From Parapedobacter lycopersici_A (GTDB lineage Bacteria; Bacteroidota; Bacteroidia; Sphingobacteriales; Sphingobacteriaceae), in contig NZ_JBEBRB010000006.1 in assembly GCF_040395035.1 (NCBI RefSeq), positions 1 through 64,000 on the forward strand: a stretch of DNA of 64,000 nucleotides. Direction: 5' to 3'. Positions 33,808-41,636 of the stretch are shown piece after piece. Below the pieces are notes generated by a model. It made no database searches. It was not told where the DNA came from and saw nothing but the letters and a program-made list of their open reading frames with translations. Each line of letters begins with the position of its first letter. The stretch's first letter is position 1. A program made the position numbers and the translations under genes.

Positions 33808-34905
33808 ATGGCTACGAAACAGCAGATTTTTGAGAAGATAGGTGTATTGCTGGAAGATATTAACGACCAGATGCAGGCGCTTGGAACGGGCGTGGAAGGC
33901 GATACGCTGAAAACGGATTTGTTTGAAGCAACGGTAAACTATTTTGCAGCACATGTTGGTGTTTATAATAAGCTGCTGAAAGAAGAATTGAAGCAACCGG
34001 CTGAAACGGGAACCGCTGAACAGCATATCGCGGATACCGTTGCTGTTCCGGCAGATGATGAAATAATAGCGGAAGACGGCAAAGGAACGACGACGGAGGA
34101 ACTGGATGATCCGGGGGTGGACGATGGAGTCAGGGAATCAGATGAAGTAACGGAAGAACCGGCAGATGAAGAAAGTGCGATTATCTTTACACCGGAATCG
34201 CAGTCGAACGATGTAGAAGATGAGCCATTGGAAACAGCGGAGCCCGTGGAAGAAATAGTGGATCAGGATCCGGCGGACGAACCTGTGGAAGATACGAAGG
34301 AGATGAAGGAAGACAGTTCAGCGGATCAGGGTGAGCAACCGGACGAAGCCGATCCAAAGGCGACTCAGGGTAACGGTGATGAACAGGAGTCTGCACCTGC
34401 GGCATCGGTACCAGTGGCCGATGATGTGAAAGATGAACCGGTTCAGCCAGATACCGGTCAGCCCGCACCCGACGATCAACGGGACGCCAATGAGGCTACC
34501 CATGAAGTGACTATTGAGGAGAAAACGTTTGCCGCGACGGAAGCGGACCTGCCTGCTCCGGCGGAAGAAAAACCACAACGACCCCTGTCCATTAACGAAA
34601 TCATGTCGGCCCAGCGCAAGGCGGGAAGTAATCCGGTTTTGGGTATGCAACGGGGCGACGGGGCTAAAATAACCGATCTGAAATCAGCCATCAGCCTGAA
34701 TGATAAGCTGCTTTTTATCAAGGATTTGTTCAATGGGTATAGCTTGGCCTACAGCGAAGCGATTGAATTGCTCAACCGCTACGATGATTTTGCTTCGGCG
34801 GAGACTTTTCTGCAAACCAACTATGCGCAGAAGAATAACTGGGCCGAAAAACCGGCGACCGTCGATAAGTTATATGCCGTTATGCGGAAACGGTTTGGCA
34901 ATTAA
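33808..34905 (+). CDS. Acidic low-complexity protein with conserved C-terminal domain
   Basis: A 365-aa protein with no signal peptide. Residues 1-70 are helical (ATKQQIFEKIGVLLEDINDQ). Residues about 75-255 are almost entirely Asp, Glu, Pro, Thr, Ala and Val, strongly acidic and certainly disordered. Residues about 260-365 form a compact domain (LSINEIMSAQRKAG, then DLKSAISLNDKLLFIKDLFN and YSEAIELLNRYDDFASAETF) that I know as a conserved but unnamed region in Sphingobacteriaceae proteins. Its helical repeats hint at a protein-binding role. It has a good promoter of its own. The stop overlaps the stop of the convergent DUF4097-like gene by 4 bp. Function unknown. Confidence 0.85.
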   Translation: MATKQQIFEKIGVLLEDINDQMQALGTGVEGDTLKTDLFEATVNYFAAHVGVYNKLLKEELKQPAETGTAEQHIADTVAVPADDEIIAEDGKGTTTEELDDPGVDDGVRESDEVTEEPADEESAIIFTPESQSNDVEDEPLETAEPVEEIVDQDPADEPVEDTKEMKEDSSADQGEQPDEADPKATQGNGDEQESAPAASVPVADDVKDEPVQPDTGQPAPDDQRDANEATHEVTIEEKTFAATEADLPAPAEEKPQRPLSINEIMSAQRKAGSNPVLGMQRGDGAKITDLKSAISLNDKLLFIKDLFNGYSLAYSEAIELLNRYDDFASAETFLQTNYAQKNNWAEKPATVDKLYAVMRKRFGN

Positions 34906-36161
34906 TCGAGCCGTACACTGCCATATCGGGAACTGATGCTGACCGAATTGCTGCCTGATTTACTCCAATAACCGGTATAGCTTTTTGAGGTGTTCCCACC
35001 CGACTGGCTATTGATATAAGCATGTTGGTCGTTGTAATCGAACCCGCCGTAGCTTACCGCTACATTGAAATTAAATGCAGCGCCGGGAGCGGGATTAATG
35101 TCAACGCTGGAATAAGCGGCAGCGACGTTGGCCTTTTGAATGTTTTTCCCTAATCCCATTTCAAAGCCTCCGCTATATTTTAAGCTAACATCGGCCTCCC
35201 GGTTAACCAGGCCGATTTCACTTCCGCTGGTGTAACTCAGCGCTAAGGTCAACCGTTCGGCTTCACCCAGGGTGAAACCACCATACCGTACCGATACTTC
35301 GCCTTCATTGACATAAGCGACATCGCCCCGGGAATAGGCAATGGAAAGCGTATTTCCACGCGCATTCAGCCGGCCGGCTGCCAGGCTGCCGTAGCTCACG
35401 GAAATATGTGCCTGGCCATCGCGGTCATCCAGTTCAACGGCGCCGTAGCTGTTGGAAACCGCAAGCGCATTCTGCCGGGGCATGTAAACTTCATAGTCAA
35501 TATTCAACGCCCGGTTATTACCCCCGGACGTCAGCATCGACCACCAGTTGCTGGATTCGGCCGACCCAATGACTGTTTTTAACGTAATACGGTTGCCTGT
35601 TTTGGATTCATCAATGGATACCCGGTCTAATGCTTCTTGGGCCCGGTTCTCGGAACTTTCAGCGGTACGCACCCGGATGGTTATTTTGATCTCGTTTCGA
35701 TCCCAGTTATGTACGGCCACCTTGCCGTATCGATTGTCGATATGGAGTGAATGGCTGCCGGTAACCGGATAGCTCTTTTCAATGCGTTTTTCTTTTTGGA
35801 ATGCAAAAGCGGTGGCGAACGGCTGGTCCCAAAGGTGCTGCCAATCCATATCCGTTGCTTCAGCGGCCAGCGACCGGGCCTGTTCTGCAAGCGCCGGAAC
35901 ATCTATTTTTTCTATTTGAGCCCTGATTTCCTGCCGCTGTACTTCGGATACCCGGGCCAGTTGCTGGGCATCTTTCACCAATGCCGGGATGTCAATCTGC
36001 CTGATGGCATCTGATGCTTCCATACCGATCCGGCGTGCGTTTTCGCTGATATCCCGGATTGCTTCATCGATATCTTTATTGCTGTTGTGGGACTGGGCCA
36101 ACAGGGGGACTGCAGGTAACAGGAGCAGCGCGAATAACAGGTATGGGTTAAATCTGTTCAT
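34902..36161 (-). CDS. Exported DUF4097-like beta-helix protein of the first ECF operon
   Basis: A 419-aa secreted protein, third gene of a sigma/anti-sigma cassette. Residues 1-22 are a signal peptide (YLLFALLLLPAVPLLAQ). Residues 30-100 are helical and contain a 14-residue duplication (IDIPALVKDAQQLA at 56-69; IDVPALAEQARSLA at 86-99, period 30). From about residue 140 the protein consists of repeated short strands (LHIDNRYGKVAVHNWDRNE, LAVSNSYGAVELDD, VSVRYGGFTL, VSISSRYGSVRLD), the pattern of the DUF4097/'head GIN' adhesin-like right-handed beta solenoids. The ATG at 36161 overlaps the end of the anti-sigma gene by 14 bp (36173 is an alternative), implying translational coupling. Probably a cell-envelope protein; role unknown. 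Confidence 0.82.
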   Translation of the reverse strand: MNRFNPYLLFALLLLPAVPLLAQSHNSNKDIDEAIRDISENARRIGMEASDAIRQIDIPALVKDAQQLARVSEVQRQEIRAQIEKIDVPALAEQARSLAAEATDMDWQHLWDQPFATAFAFQKEKRIEKSYPVTGSHSLHIDNRYGKVAVHNWDRNEIKITIRVRTAESSENRAQEALDRVSIDESKTGNRITLKTVIGSAESSNWWSMLTSGGNNRALNIDYEVYMPRQNALAVSNSYGAVELDDRDGQAHISVSYGSLAAGRLNARGNTLSIAYSRGDVAYVNEGEVSVRYGGFTLGEAERLTLALSYTSGSEIGLVNREADVSLKYSGGFEMGLGKNIQKANVAAAYSSVDINPAPGAAFNFNVAVSYGGFDYNDQHAYINSQSGGNTSKSYTGYWSKSGSNSVSISSRYGSVRLD

Positions 36162-36702
36162 TTTTGGTGGCATTATGTTTTTCTTTTTTTACATAGTTCA
36201 TAATTTCCATCTGCTGGCCAAGTACTTCAATTTGTACCTGCAGATTGCGGATCATTGCCTCCAGGGTTAATTCCTTGTTGGGGCTCTGCGAAAGTTCCTG
36301 TTTCAACGCATTATAATTGGTCTCCATCTGACGGAGCACCTCGGAAAACTCGCCGTAAAGCACCGGGTTGGAGGCTGCAAAATCGGCAATGGAATCCCGC
36401 TTTTGTGTTACCAGTCGTGCATAGGCCTGCTGTTCCGCGGCAAGTGCGGGATTGATGCGGCTGTAATCGTCATATGCCCGCTGCCTTCCGTAATGATAGA
36501 TCGTTAGGCCCGCCATCCCTGCCAGTACGATTGTGGCGGCTATCCGTATCAACCGCCTTTTCCAGAATTTGCGGGCCGGAGGTTGGCTTTCTTGCTGTGC
36601 ATCAAGTGCCGCTGCAATGGATAACCAAAGCCCCTCTGGTGGGACAGCATGGTCGAAATCTGCCCGGTTATGCTGTATGAATTTTTTTAGCTGCTGTTTC
36701 AT
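36148..36702 (-). CDS. Putative membrane anti-sigma factor of the first ECF operon
   Basis: A 184-aa single-span protein. The cytoplasmic part (KQQLKKFIQHNRADFDHAVPP, residues 2-22; then GLWLSIAAALDAQ) has the short helical look of Bacteroidota anti-sigma-like proteins. One membrane helix is at about residues 50-70 (LIRIAATIVLAGMAGLTIYHYG). The periplasmic part is a helical coiled coil (LRQMETNYNALKQELSQSPN, LQVQIEVLGQQMEIMNYVKK). No zinc-binding HxxxCxxC motif is visible. The ATG at 36702 is preceded directly by GTAAGGAG; the longer frame to 36831 would overlap the sigma gene. The gene lies 40 bp after the sigma gene and overlaps the next gene. Anti-sigma role is inferred from position. Confidence 0.72.
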   Translation of the reverse strand: MKQQLKKFIQHNRADFDHAVPPEGLWLSIAAALDAQQESQPPARKFWKRRLIRIAATIVLAGMAGLTIYHYGRQRAYDDYSRINPALAAEQQAYARLVTQKRDSIADFAASNPVLYGEFSEVLRQMETNYNALKQELSQSPNKELTLEAMIRNLQVQIEVLGQQMEIMNYVKKEKHNATKNEQI

Positions 36703-36742
36703 CTCCTTACCTTTATTCTTTTTTCTATACTCGCTTTCGATC

Positions 36743-37279
36743 TTAATTAGCCAGATAATCCAGCAATTTTCGCCTACCCCGTAAAAATTGACTCCGGGAG
36801 GTCGCCTCGTTGATATGCAAAATGTGTGCAATTTCCTCGTGATCGTAACCTTCGAGTAGATATAGTGTCAGTACCAGCCGGTAACCTTCGGGCAGCCTGT
36901 TGATCGCCTGTTTGACCGCTTCGACCCGGAAGGTAATATCTTGTTCTTCGGTATCTTCTTCAGCCACATACTCCCCGTCTTCAATCGGACACCATGTGAC
37001 TTTCCGTTTGCGCAATGCGGAGATCGATTTATTGACGACGATCTGCTTCATCCAAAGGCCAAAGGTGCTTTCCTGCCGGAAATTATCCAACCGGGAAAAT
37101 GCATCGATGAACGCCTCCTGCAATACATCTGCTGCTTCCGCTTCGTCCTGTACAATGCGAAGCGCCGTATTGTACATGGCTTTTGCATATAAATGGTACA
37201 GCCTGAATTGCGATTGGCGATCACCCCGTTTACAGGCCAATACCAACTCATAGTGTTCATCATTGAATGAGGCTTTCAA
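36743..37279 (-). CDS. ECF RNA polymerase sigma factor (first cassette), TTG start
   Basis: A 178-aa sigma-70 family ECF factor. Region 2 is seen as FRLYHLYAKAMYNTALRIV and the DVLQEAFIDAFSRLDNF stretch (-10 recognition and core binding). Region 4 is the helix-turn-helix ending INRLPEGYRLVLTLYLLEGY and HEEIAHILHINEATSRSQF (-35 recognition). The frame begins with TTG at 37279; an in-frame TAA lies immediately upstream and no in-frame ATG or GTG occurs that keeps region 2 intact, so a TTG start is required. It heads an operon with a putative anti-sigma gene and a DUF4097-like gene. A -7 element (TATTTTTG) lies 25 bp upstream. Confidence 0.9.
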   Translation of the reverse strand: MKASFNDEHYELVLACKRGDRQSQFRLYHLYAKAMYNTALRIVQDEAEAADVLQEAFIDAFSRLDNFRQESTFGLWMKQIVVNKSISALRKRKVTWCPIEDGEYVAEEDTEEQDITFRVEAVKQAINRLPEGYRLVLTLYLLEGYDHEEIAHILHINEATSRSQFLRGRRKLLDYLAN

Positions 37280-37303
37280 TTAATTGTGTTTTGCTATACT
37301 ATC

Positions 37304-37311
37304 CAAAAATA
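37304..37311 (-). promoter_or_regulatory. -7 element (TATTTTTG) upstream of the first ECF operon
   Basis: On the minus strand TATTTTTG (37311-37304) matches TAnnTTTG, 24 bp before the TTG start codon. No TTG -33 box at the normal distance, so recognition by another sigma factor, including self-regulation, cannot be excluded. Confidence 0.45.
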
Positions 37312-37425
37312 CATGATTTCACTGACGGTCCCTCTGCTTCTGATTCACTTGATCAATAGACGTTGAAATCACCGGGGCGTTGCACCTTTTTGAAAAAAAA
37401 ATGATTATCACGTTTTCCAATAAAT

Positions 37426-37433
37426 TATTTTTG
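37426..37433 (+). promoter_or_regulatory. -7 element (TATTTTTG) for the RlmI-like gene
   Basis: TATTTTTG ends 6 bp before the ATG at 37440, so the transcript would begin at or next to the start codon (leaderless or nearly so). The -33 position has only a T-run (CGTTTTCC). Confidence 0.4.
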
Positions 37434-37439
37434 CGGTCC

Positions 37440-38627
37440 ATGCATATCATACAACTCAAAAAAGGGAAAGACAAAGCCGCTTTTCAGTACCATCCGTGGA
37501 TATTTTCCGGGGCCGTAGCGCAGTCACCGGAGGTCACGGAAAACGGAGAACTGGTACAGGTAGTTAATCATGCAGGTGATTTTGTTGCCTATGGCTATTA
37601 CAACGGCGAATCGCGTGTAGCCATCAGGTTGCTCGAGTGGCGTGCCGACTGCCCTCCCGATGAGCAGTGGTGGCGTCAAAAAATACGACGTGCCGTGCAG
37701 GCAAGGACAGCTCTGCTACAGTCGGCGGATACCGATACCTTTCGGCTTATCTTTGGGGAAGCTGATTACCTGCCCGGTTTAATTGTAGACCGTTATGCCG
37801 ATTTTATTTCACTGCAGGTTCATGCTTCCGGCGTGGAGCGGATGAAACCAGTCATCATTGATGAGCTGAATTCGCTCCTACACCCTCATGGGATATATGA
37901 ACGTAGTGATGCCCGGGCGCAGCAACATGAGGGACTGACCACGGAGAATGGGTTGTTGGCAGGTGTATTACCCCCGGAATGGGTAACGGTAAAGGAGCAC
38001 GGGATTTACTACGGTGTAAATATTGCGGAAGGGCAGAAATCGGGTTTCTATTGCGACCAGCGTGACAATCGGTTGATTACCGCTGGATATGCCCGTGATA
38101 AACGGGTACTCGATTGTTTTTGTTATTCGGGTGGTTTTTCACTTAACGCACTTGCCCGCGGTGCCCGTGAAGTGATCAGCGTTGACAGCTCGGCGTTGGC
38201 GCTTGAGGCACTGGGAAAAAATATGGATCAGAATGCATTTGACCGCCGTAATCACCGGATGATCCATGCCGACGTAAACAAACAGTTACGTGCTTTTGCA
38301 GATGCTGGGGAGCGGTTTGATCTCCTGATACTTGATCCACCGAAATATGCCCCTTCGCGCTCCAGCCTCGATAAGGCGGCCCGCGCTTACAAAGAGTTAA
38401 ATAGGAGGGGACTATTGCTGCTCGAAAGCGGCGGTTTGATGGCTACGTTCTCCTGTTCGGCAGCCATGGATATGGATACATTTAAACAGGTACTCGCCTG
38501 GGCGGCAATGGATGCTGATAAGGAAATTCAGTTTATCCATCAATTTTCCCAACCGGAAGACCATCCAATAAGGGCTTCGTTTCCTGAAGGGGAGTACTTG
38601 AAGGGGGTACTGGTCCGGGTAGTATAA
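37440..38627 (+). CDS. rlmI: Class I SAM-dependent rRNA methyltransferase, RlmI family
   Basis: A 395-aa methyltransferase of the RlmI/RlmK group, which in E. coli forms m5C1962 in 23S rRNA. The N terminus (QLKKGKDKAAFQYHPWIFSGAV) is the PUA domain. A linker domain with FRLIFGEADYLPGLIVDRYADF precedes the Rossmann fold. SAM-binding motifs are VLDCFCYSGGFSLNALARGA (motif I) and LLILDPPKYAPSRSSL (motif IV, DPPK). The ATG at 37440 gives the normal start; upstream in-frame codons add 20 residues ahead of the PUA domain. Monocistronic, with a -7 element directly before the ATG. Confidence 0.9.
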   Translation: MHIIQLKKGKDKAAFQYHPWIFSGAVAQSPEVTENGELVQVVNHAGDFVAYGYYNGESRVAIRLLEWRADCPPDEQWWRQKIRRAVQARTALLQSADTDTFRLIFGEADYLPGLIVDRYADFISLQVHASGVERMKPVIIDELNSLLHPHGIYERSDARAQQHEGLTTENGLLAGVLPPEWVTVKEHGIYYGVNIAEGQKSGFYCDQRDNRLITAGYARDKRVLDCFCYSGGFSLNALARGAREVISVDSSALALEALGKNMDQNAFDRRNHRMIHADVNKQLRAFADAGERFDLLILDPPKYAPSRSSLDKAARAYKELNRRGLLLLESGGLMATFSCSAAMDMDTFKQVLAWAAMDADKEIQFIHQFSQPEDHPIRASFPEGEYLKGVLVRVV

Positions 38628-38712
38628 AGCGGCAGAAATACGGCATTTGGTGCAGGGATAGCGATGCGATAAATACGCAAAGGTAAGTTTATTCCATATA
38701 AGGAAAGGGCGG

Positions 38713-39900
38713 TTAGTCTTTTTGGGAGAGCGCGGCCAGAATCACATCGCAGGCAGCAATGATTTCTGCCTCACTGATGGTGAGTGGCGGCGCGATACGC
38801 AGGGCAGTTTCGCAATGCAGAAACCAGTCAATCATCACACCGTGGGAAGCACAATAGGTGCTGACGGCAGACACTTGGCGGAAGGTGTCTAGCTGCAGGC
38901 ATAACATCAGGCCTTTTCCGCGAATTTCGCGTATTGCCGGATGTTGCAGTCGTTGCCGGAATAACTGCGCTTTTTCCTCCACATGCTGCAGGAGACCATC
39001 TTCGGTAATTACGCGAAGCGACGCCAGCGCGGCTGCACAACTGACTGGATGGCCACCAAAGGTGGTAATGTGTCCTAATATGGGGTTTTCTTTAATGACA
39101 TCCATAATCCGTTTATTGGCGATAAACGCCCCGATGGGCATACCGCCGCCCATGCCTTTGGCGAGGAGCAGGATGTCGGGTACTATTCCGTAATGTTCAA
39201 AAGCGAATAACCGGCCTGTGCGACCGAAACCGGTCTGTATCTCATCGAAAATAAGCACGGCGCCCACTTCATCGCAACGTTTGCGGACGGCCTGTATATA
39301 GGCCGGTGCTGGCACCTGAATGCCTGCTTCGCCCTGTATGGCCTCAAGTATAACCGCTGCGGTAGCATCGGTAATCCGGTCGAGATCATCAAAATCGTGA
39401 TATCGGATAAATCGGATATCCGGTAACAGGGGAGCATAAGCCTGCCTGTATTCGGGGTTCCCAATAAGGCTCAGCGCACCTTGGGTACTGCCATGATATG
39501 CCTTGTCTGCTGCAATAATCTCCCGCCTGCCAGTAGACTTTTTAGCGATTTTCATTGCCCCTTCGGTGGCTTCGGTCCCGGAATTGGTGAAGTAGACGCT
39601 GTTGAGGTGCTGGGGAAGTAATGTAAGTAGCGCGGTAGCCAGCTGTACCTGCGGCGCCTGGACAAATTCACCATAAACCGTTACGTGCAGGTATTTGTTG
39701 AGTTGATCGGATATGGCTTCCAGCACTTTGGGATGGCGGTGACCGATGTTGCTGACTGCAAAACCGGACACCAGGTCGATGTATTTCTCGCCGTTGGGGC
39801 CAAAAAGATAGACTCCTTCTGCACGGTCGATCTCAATAAGCCGTGGGGCATCCGAAGTCTGGGCAGTATTCAATAAGAAGAGCTGGCGATTATTAAGCAT
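38713..39900 (-). CDS. Class III PLP-dependent aminotransferase (acetylornithine/ornithine type)
   Basis: A 395-aa fold-type I class III aminotransferase. NSGTEATEGAMKIAKK is the phosphate-binding region, AYHGSTQGALSL the ring-stacking region, ILEAIQGEAGI and LIFDEIQTGFGRTG the conserved Glu and Asp contacts, and LLLAKGMGGGMPIG contains the Schiff-base lysine. It resembles acetylornithine/4-aminobutyrate/ornithine aminotransferases, but the substrate is not decided by these motifs. No arg genes are adjacent. It lies 21 bp downstream of the Spy-like gene on the same strand and could be read through from the second ECF operon, though this may be coincidental. Confidence 0.88.
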   Translation of the reverse strand: MLNNRQLFLLNTAQTSDAPRLIEIDRAEGVYLFGPNGEKYIDLVSGFAVSNIGHRHPKVLEAISDQLNKYLHVTVYGEFVQAPQVQLATALLTLLPQHLNSVYFTNSGTEATEGAMKIAKKSTGRREIIAADKAYHGSTQGALSLIGNPEYRQAYAPLLPDIRFIRYHDFDDLDRITDATAAVILEAIQGEAGIQVPAPAYIQAVRKRCDEVGAVLIFDEIQTGFGRTGRLFAFEHYGIVPDILLLAKGMGGGMPIGAFIANKRIMDVIKENPILGHITTFGGHPVSCAAALASLRVITEDGLLQHVEEKAQLFRQRLQHPAIREIRGKGLMLCLQLDTFRQVSAVSTYCASHGVMIDWFLHCETALRIAPPLTISEAEIIAACDVILAALSQKD

Positions 39901-39921
39901 ACTTCGTACTGATGGACTTAA

Positions 39922-40401
39922 TTATTCCTGGTCCCGTCCATTACGGCGTTGCTGTAGTTCGCGCATTAGGTAGTTGCGAAATTCTTCTTCCACAGCGAAG
40001 AACTGCGAAGCACGTGCCGCACCAATGACATTGGAAAAGCGTTGGCGATAAATTTTCTTAAGTTCCAGTTCCTTAGCGTCAAACGCCAGGACATCACGGC
40101 TGGAATTAAATCCATTAGGTTGCAGCGATTGGCTCTGGCTTTGCAGGTAAGTACGGGCGGCTGGGCGCCTGTCCCGTTTTTCCTGCCGCAGCTTGGAAAA
40201 CTCCGCCCGGTATTGGTTATAAATCGGGAAAAACTTTTCCGCCTCTCCGGGTGATAAGTCGAGCTCCTTCGTGATAAACGCAATCTTTTCCATTTCGATC
40301 CGCTCAAAACGCGCTGCCCGGCTTTCTTGCGCCCATACACTGGTTGCTACGGATGATAGCAATACAGCGATCACGATCTTGAAATAGTTAACCATGGTCA
40401 T
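39922..40401 (-). CDS. Small exported Spy-like helical protein of the second ECF operon
   Basis: A 159-aa protein with a signal peptide (FKIVIAVLLSSVATSVWA) and an all-helical mature part. ITKELDLSPGEAEKFFPIYNQY resembles the LTxxQ-type helices of Spy/CpxP-like periplasmic chaperones and of ECF-linked 'sensor' proteins of Bacteroidota. The C terminus is highly charged (LMRELQQRRNGRDQE). The ATG at 40401 follows the anti-sigma stop codon by one base (TAACATG), a tight coupling; the ATG at 40395 is also possible. It is the third gene of the sigma/anti-sigma cassette, so a role in envelope-stress sensing or relief is inferred. Confidence 0.8.
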   Translation of the reverse strand: MTMVNYFKIVIAVLLSSVATSVWAQESRAARFERIEMEKIAFITKELDLSPGEAEKFFPIYNQYRAEFSKLRQEKRDRRPAARTYLQSQSQSLQPNGFNSSRDVLAFDAKELELKKIYRQRFSNVIGAARASQFFAVEEEFRNYLMRELQQRRNGRDQE

Positions 40402-40402
40402 G

Positions 40403-41023
40403 TTACAGCGTATTATTGAGGTATGCTTCAATATCCTCTTCACTTAATTCGTTTAATTCGACGGCAATGTCATCGTCCCGGTCCAGGTACTCCGCAATAT
40501 ATGTGATATCGGCTGGCTCGCCGTAAAACTCGAGGTAACTCAGTATTTCCTGATCAGATACCGTTGCTAAACGGCTTTCTTCCCGGTTGACTAATCCGAG
40601 ATATCCCATTATGCCCAATACACCCACCACACACGCCGCCGCGGTATATCGCAGCCATGTCCGGGGGATTATTCGCCTGACCGGGGGAACTGCCAGCGCA
40701 CGTTTATCCTGGCTTATCCGGTTGAGTAGGGAGGCTTGGGAGACTTCAAAATAGCCGGCTGGCACGGTAAAACCCGATGTGCCGGCCTTCTCCCTTAGCT
40801 TTTCTTCTGCAACCTTAATCAGTATTCGATCCTGCAGTTGATCGAAATAATCCGCATGTGGAGTGAATGCGGCTTCTGAAGCAGCGATGTGCTGGCACCG
40901 TTGAAGGATACGGCGATTTGATTCTTCAAAATAATGATCCGGCACGGTAAATGGAGTAGCTTGCAGGGAACCAGCTACTTCCTCCAATCCGTTCAAATCA
41001 TGATGTGTATCTTTTTCCTTCAT
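40403..41023 (-). CDS. Putative anti-sigma factor with triple FTVPxxYF repeat
   Basis: A 206-aa single-span protein, second gene of the second ECF cassette. The cytoplasmic part has three copies of an 18-residue motif of the form F-T-x-x-x-x-Y-F-x(7)-I/L-L: FTVPDHYFEESNRRILQR (25-42), FTPHADYFDQLQDRILIK (53-70) and FTVPAGYFEVSQASLLNR (85-102). A membrane helix follows (about 124-145, AAACVVGVLGIMGYLGLV). The periplasmic part is acidic and repeats a shorter helix (SDQEILSYLEFYG; SEEDIEAYLNNTL). The repeats look like sigma-contacting or peptide-like modules. It begins 33 bp after the sigma gene ends. The anti-sigma role is inferred from position and topology. Confidence 0.75.
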   Translation of the reverse strand: MKEKDTHHDLNGLEEVAGSLQATPFTVPDHYFEESNRRILQRCQHIAASEAAFTPHADYFDQLQDRILIKVAEEKLREKAGTSGFTVPAGYFEVSQASLLNRISQDKRALAVPPVRRIIPRTWLRYTAAACVVGVLGIMGYLGLVNREESRLATVSDQEILSYLEFYGEPADITYIAEYLDRDDDIAVELNELSEEDIEAYLNNTL

Positions 41024-41056
41024 GGTACTGCTTAGATACAAATGGTATCCGAAGGT

Positions 41057-41602
41057 TTAATCATGCGCCTCAAAAAACTGCGCTATTTTCTTTACTGCCA
41101 AATGATAAGAGGCTTTCAACGCCCCGACACTGGTGCCGACAATTTCTGAAATTTCTTCATATTTCAAATCGTCAAAATATTTCATGTTAAAGACCAATCG
41201 TTGTTTTTCAGGAAGGGTCAGCAATGCCTGCTGTAATTTCAGCTGCGCTTGGGTTCCATTGAAATACGTATGGTCGGCCAGCGAATCAACTAAATATGCC
41301 GAACCCTCATCATCCAGGGAAATTTGCTGGCGCTGTTTCTTTTTGTTCAAAAATGTGATGCATTCATTCGTGGCAATCCGATAAAGCCAGGTGTATAGTT
41401 GCGCATCCTCCCGGAAGTTTCCCAGATTTTTCCACACTTTGACAAAGATATCCTGTACCAGGTCATCGGCATCATCGTGGTCGATGACCAGCCGGCGCAC
41501 ATGCCAATAAATCTTTTGCTGATACTTTTTCAATAACTGGGCAAACGCCTCGTCACGTGTACGCTCATCTGCAAATTTTTCCAGTATTTGGGCGTCTTCC
41601 AT
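41057..41602 (-). CDS. ECF RNA polymerase sigma factor (second cassette)
   Basis: A 181-aa ECF sigma factor. Region 2 includes YQQKIYWHVRRLVIDHDDADD followed by LVQDIFVKVWKNLGNFR and LYTWLYRIATNECITFLNKK. Region 4 is seen as LTLPEKQRLVFNMKYFDDL with KYEEISEIVGTSVGALKASY, the helix-turn-helix. It heads an operon with the triple-repeat membrane protein and a Spy-like protein. Only 34 bp separate it from the transketolase gene upstream on the same strand, so transcription from the transketolase operon is possible in addition to any promoter within that gap. Confidence 0.92.
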   Translation of the reverse strand: MEDAQILEKFADERTRDEAFAQLLKKYQQKIYWHVRRLVIDHDDADDLVQDIFVKVWKNLGNFREDAQLYTWLYRIATNECITFLNKKKQRQQISLDDEGSAYLVDSLADHTYFNGTQAQLKLQQALLTLPEKQRLVFNMKYFDDLKYEEISEIVGTSVGALKASYHLAVKKIAQFFEAHD

Positions 41603-41636
41603 AGCTCAGACATGTGCGAAGCCACACACGCAGGGA

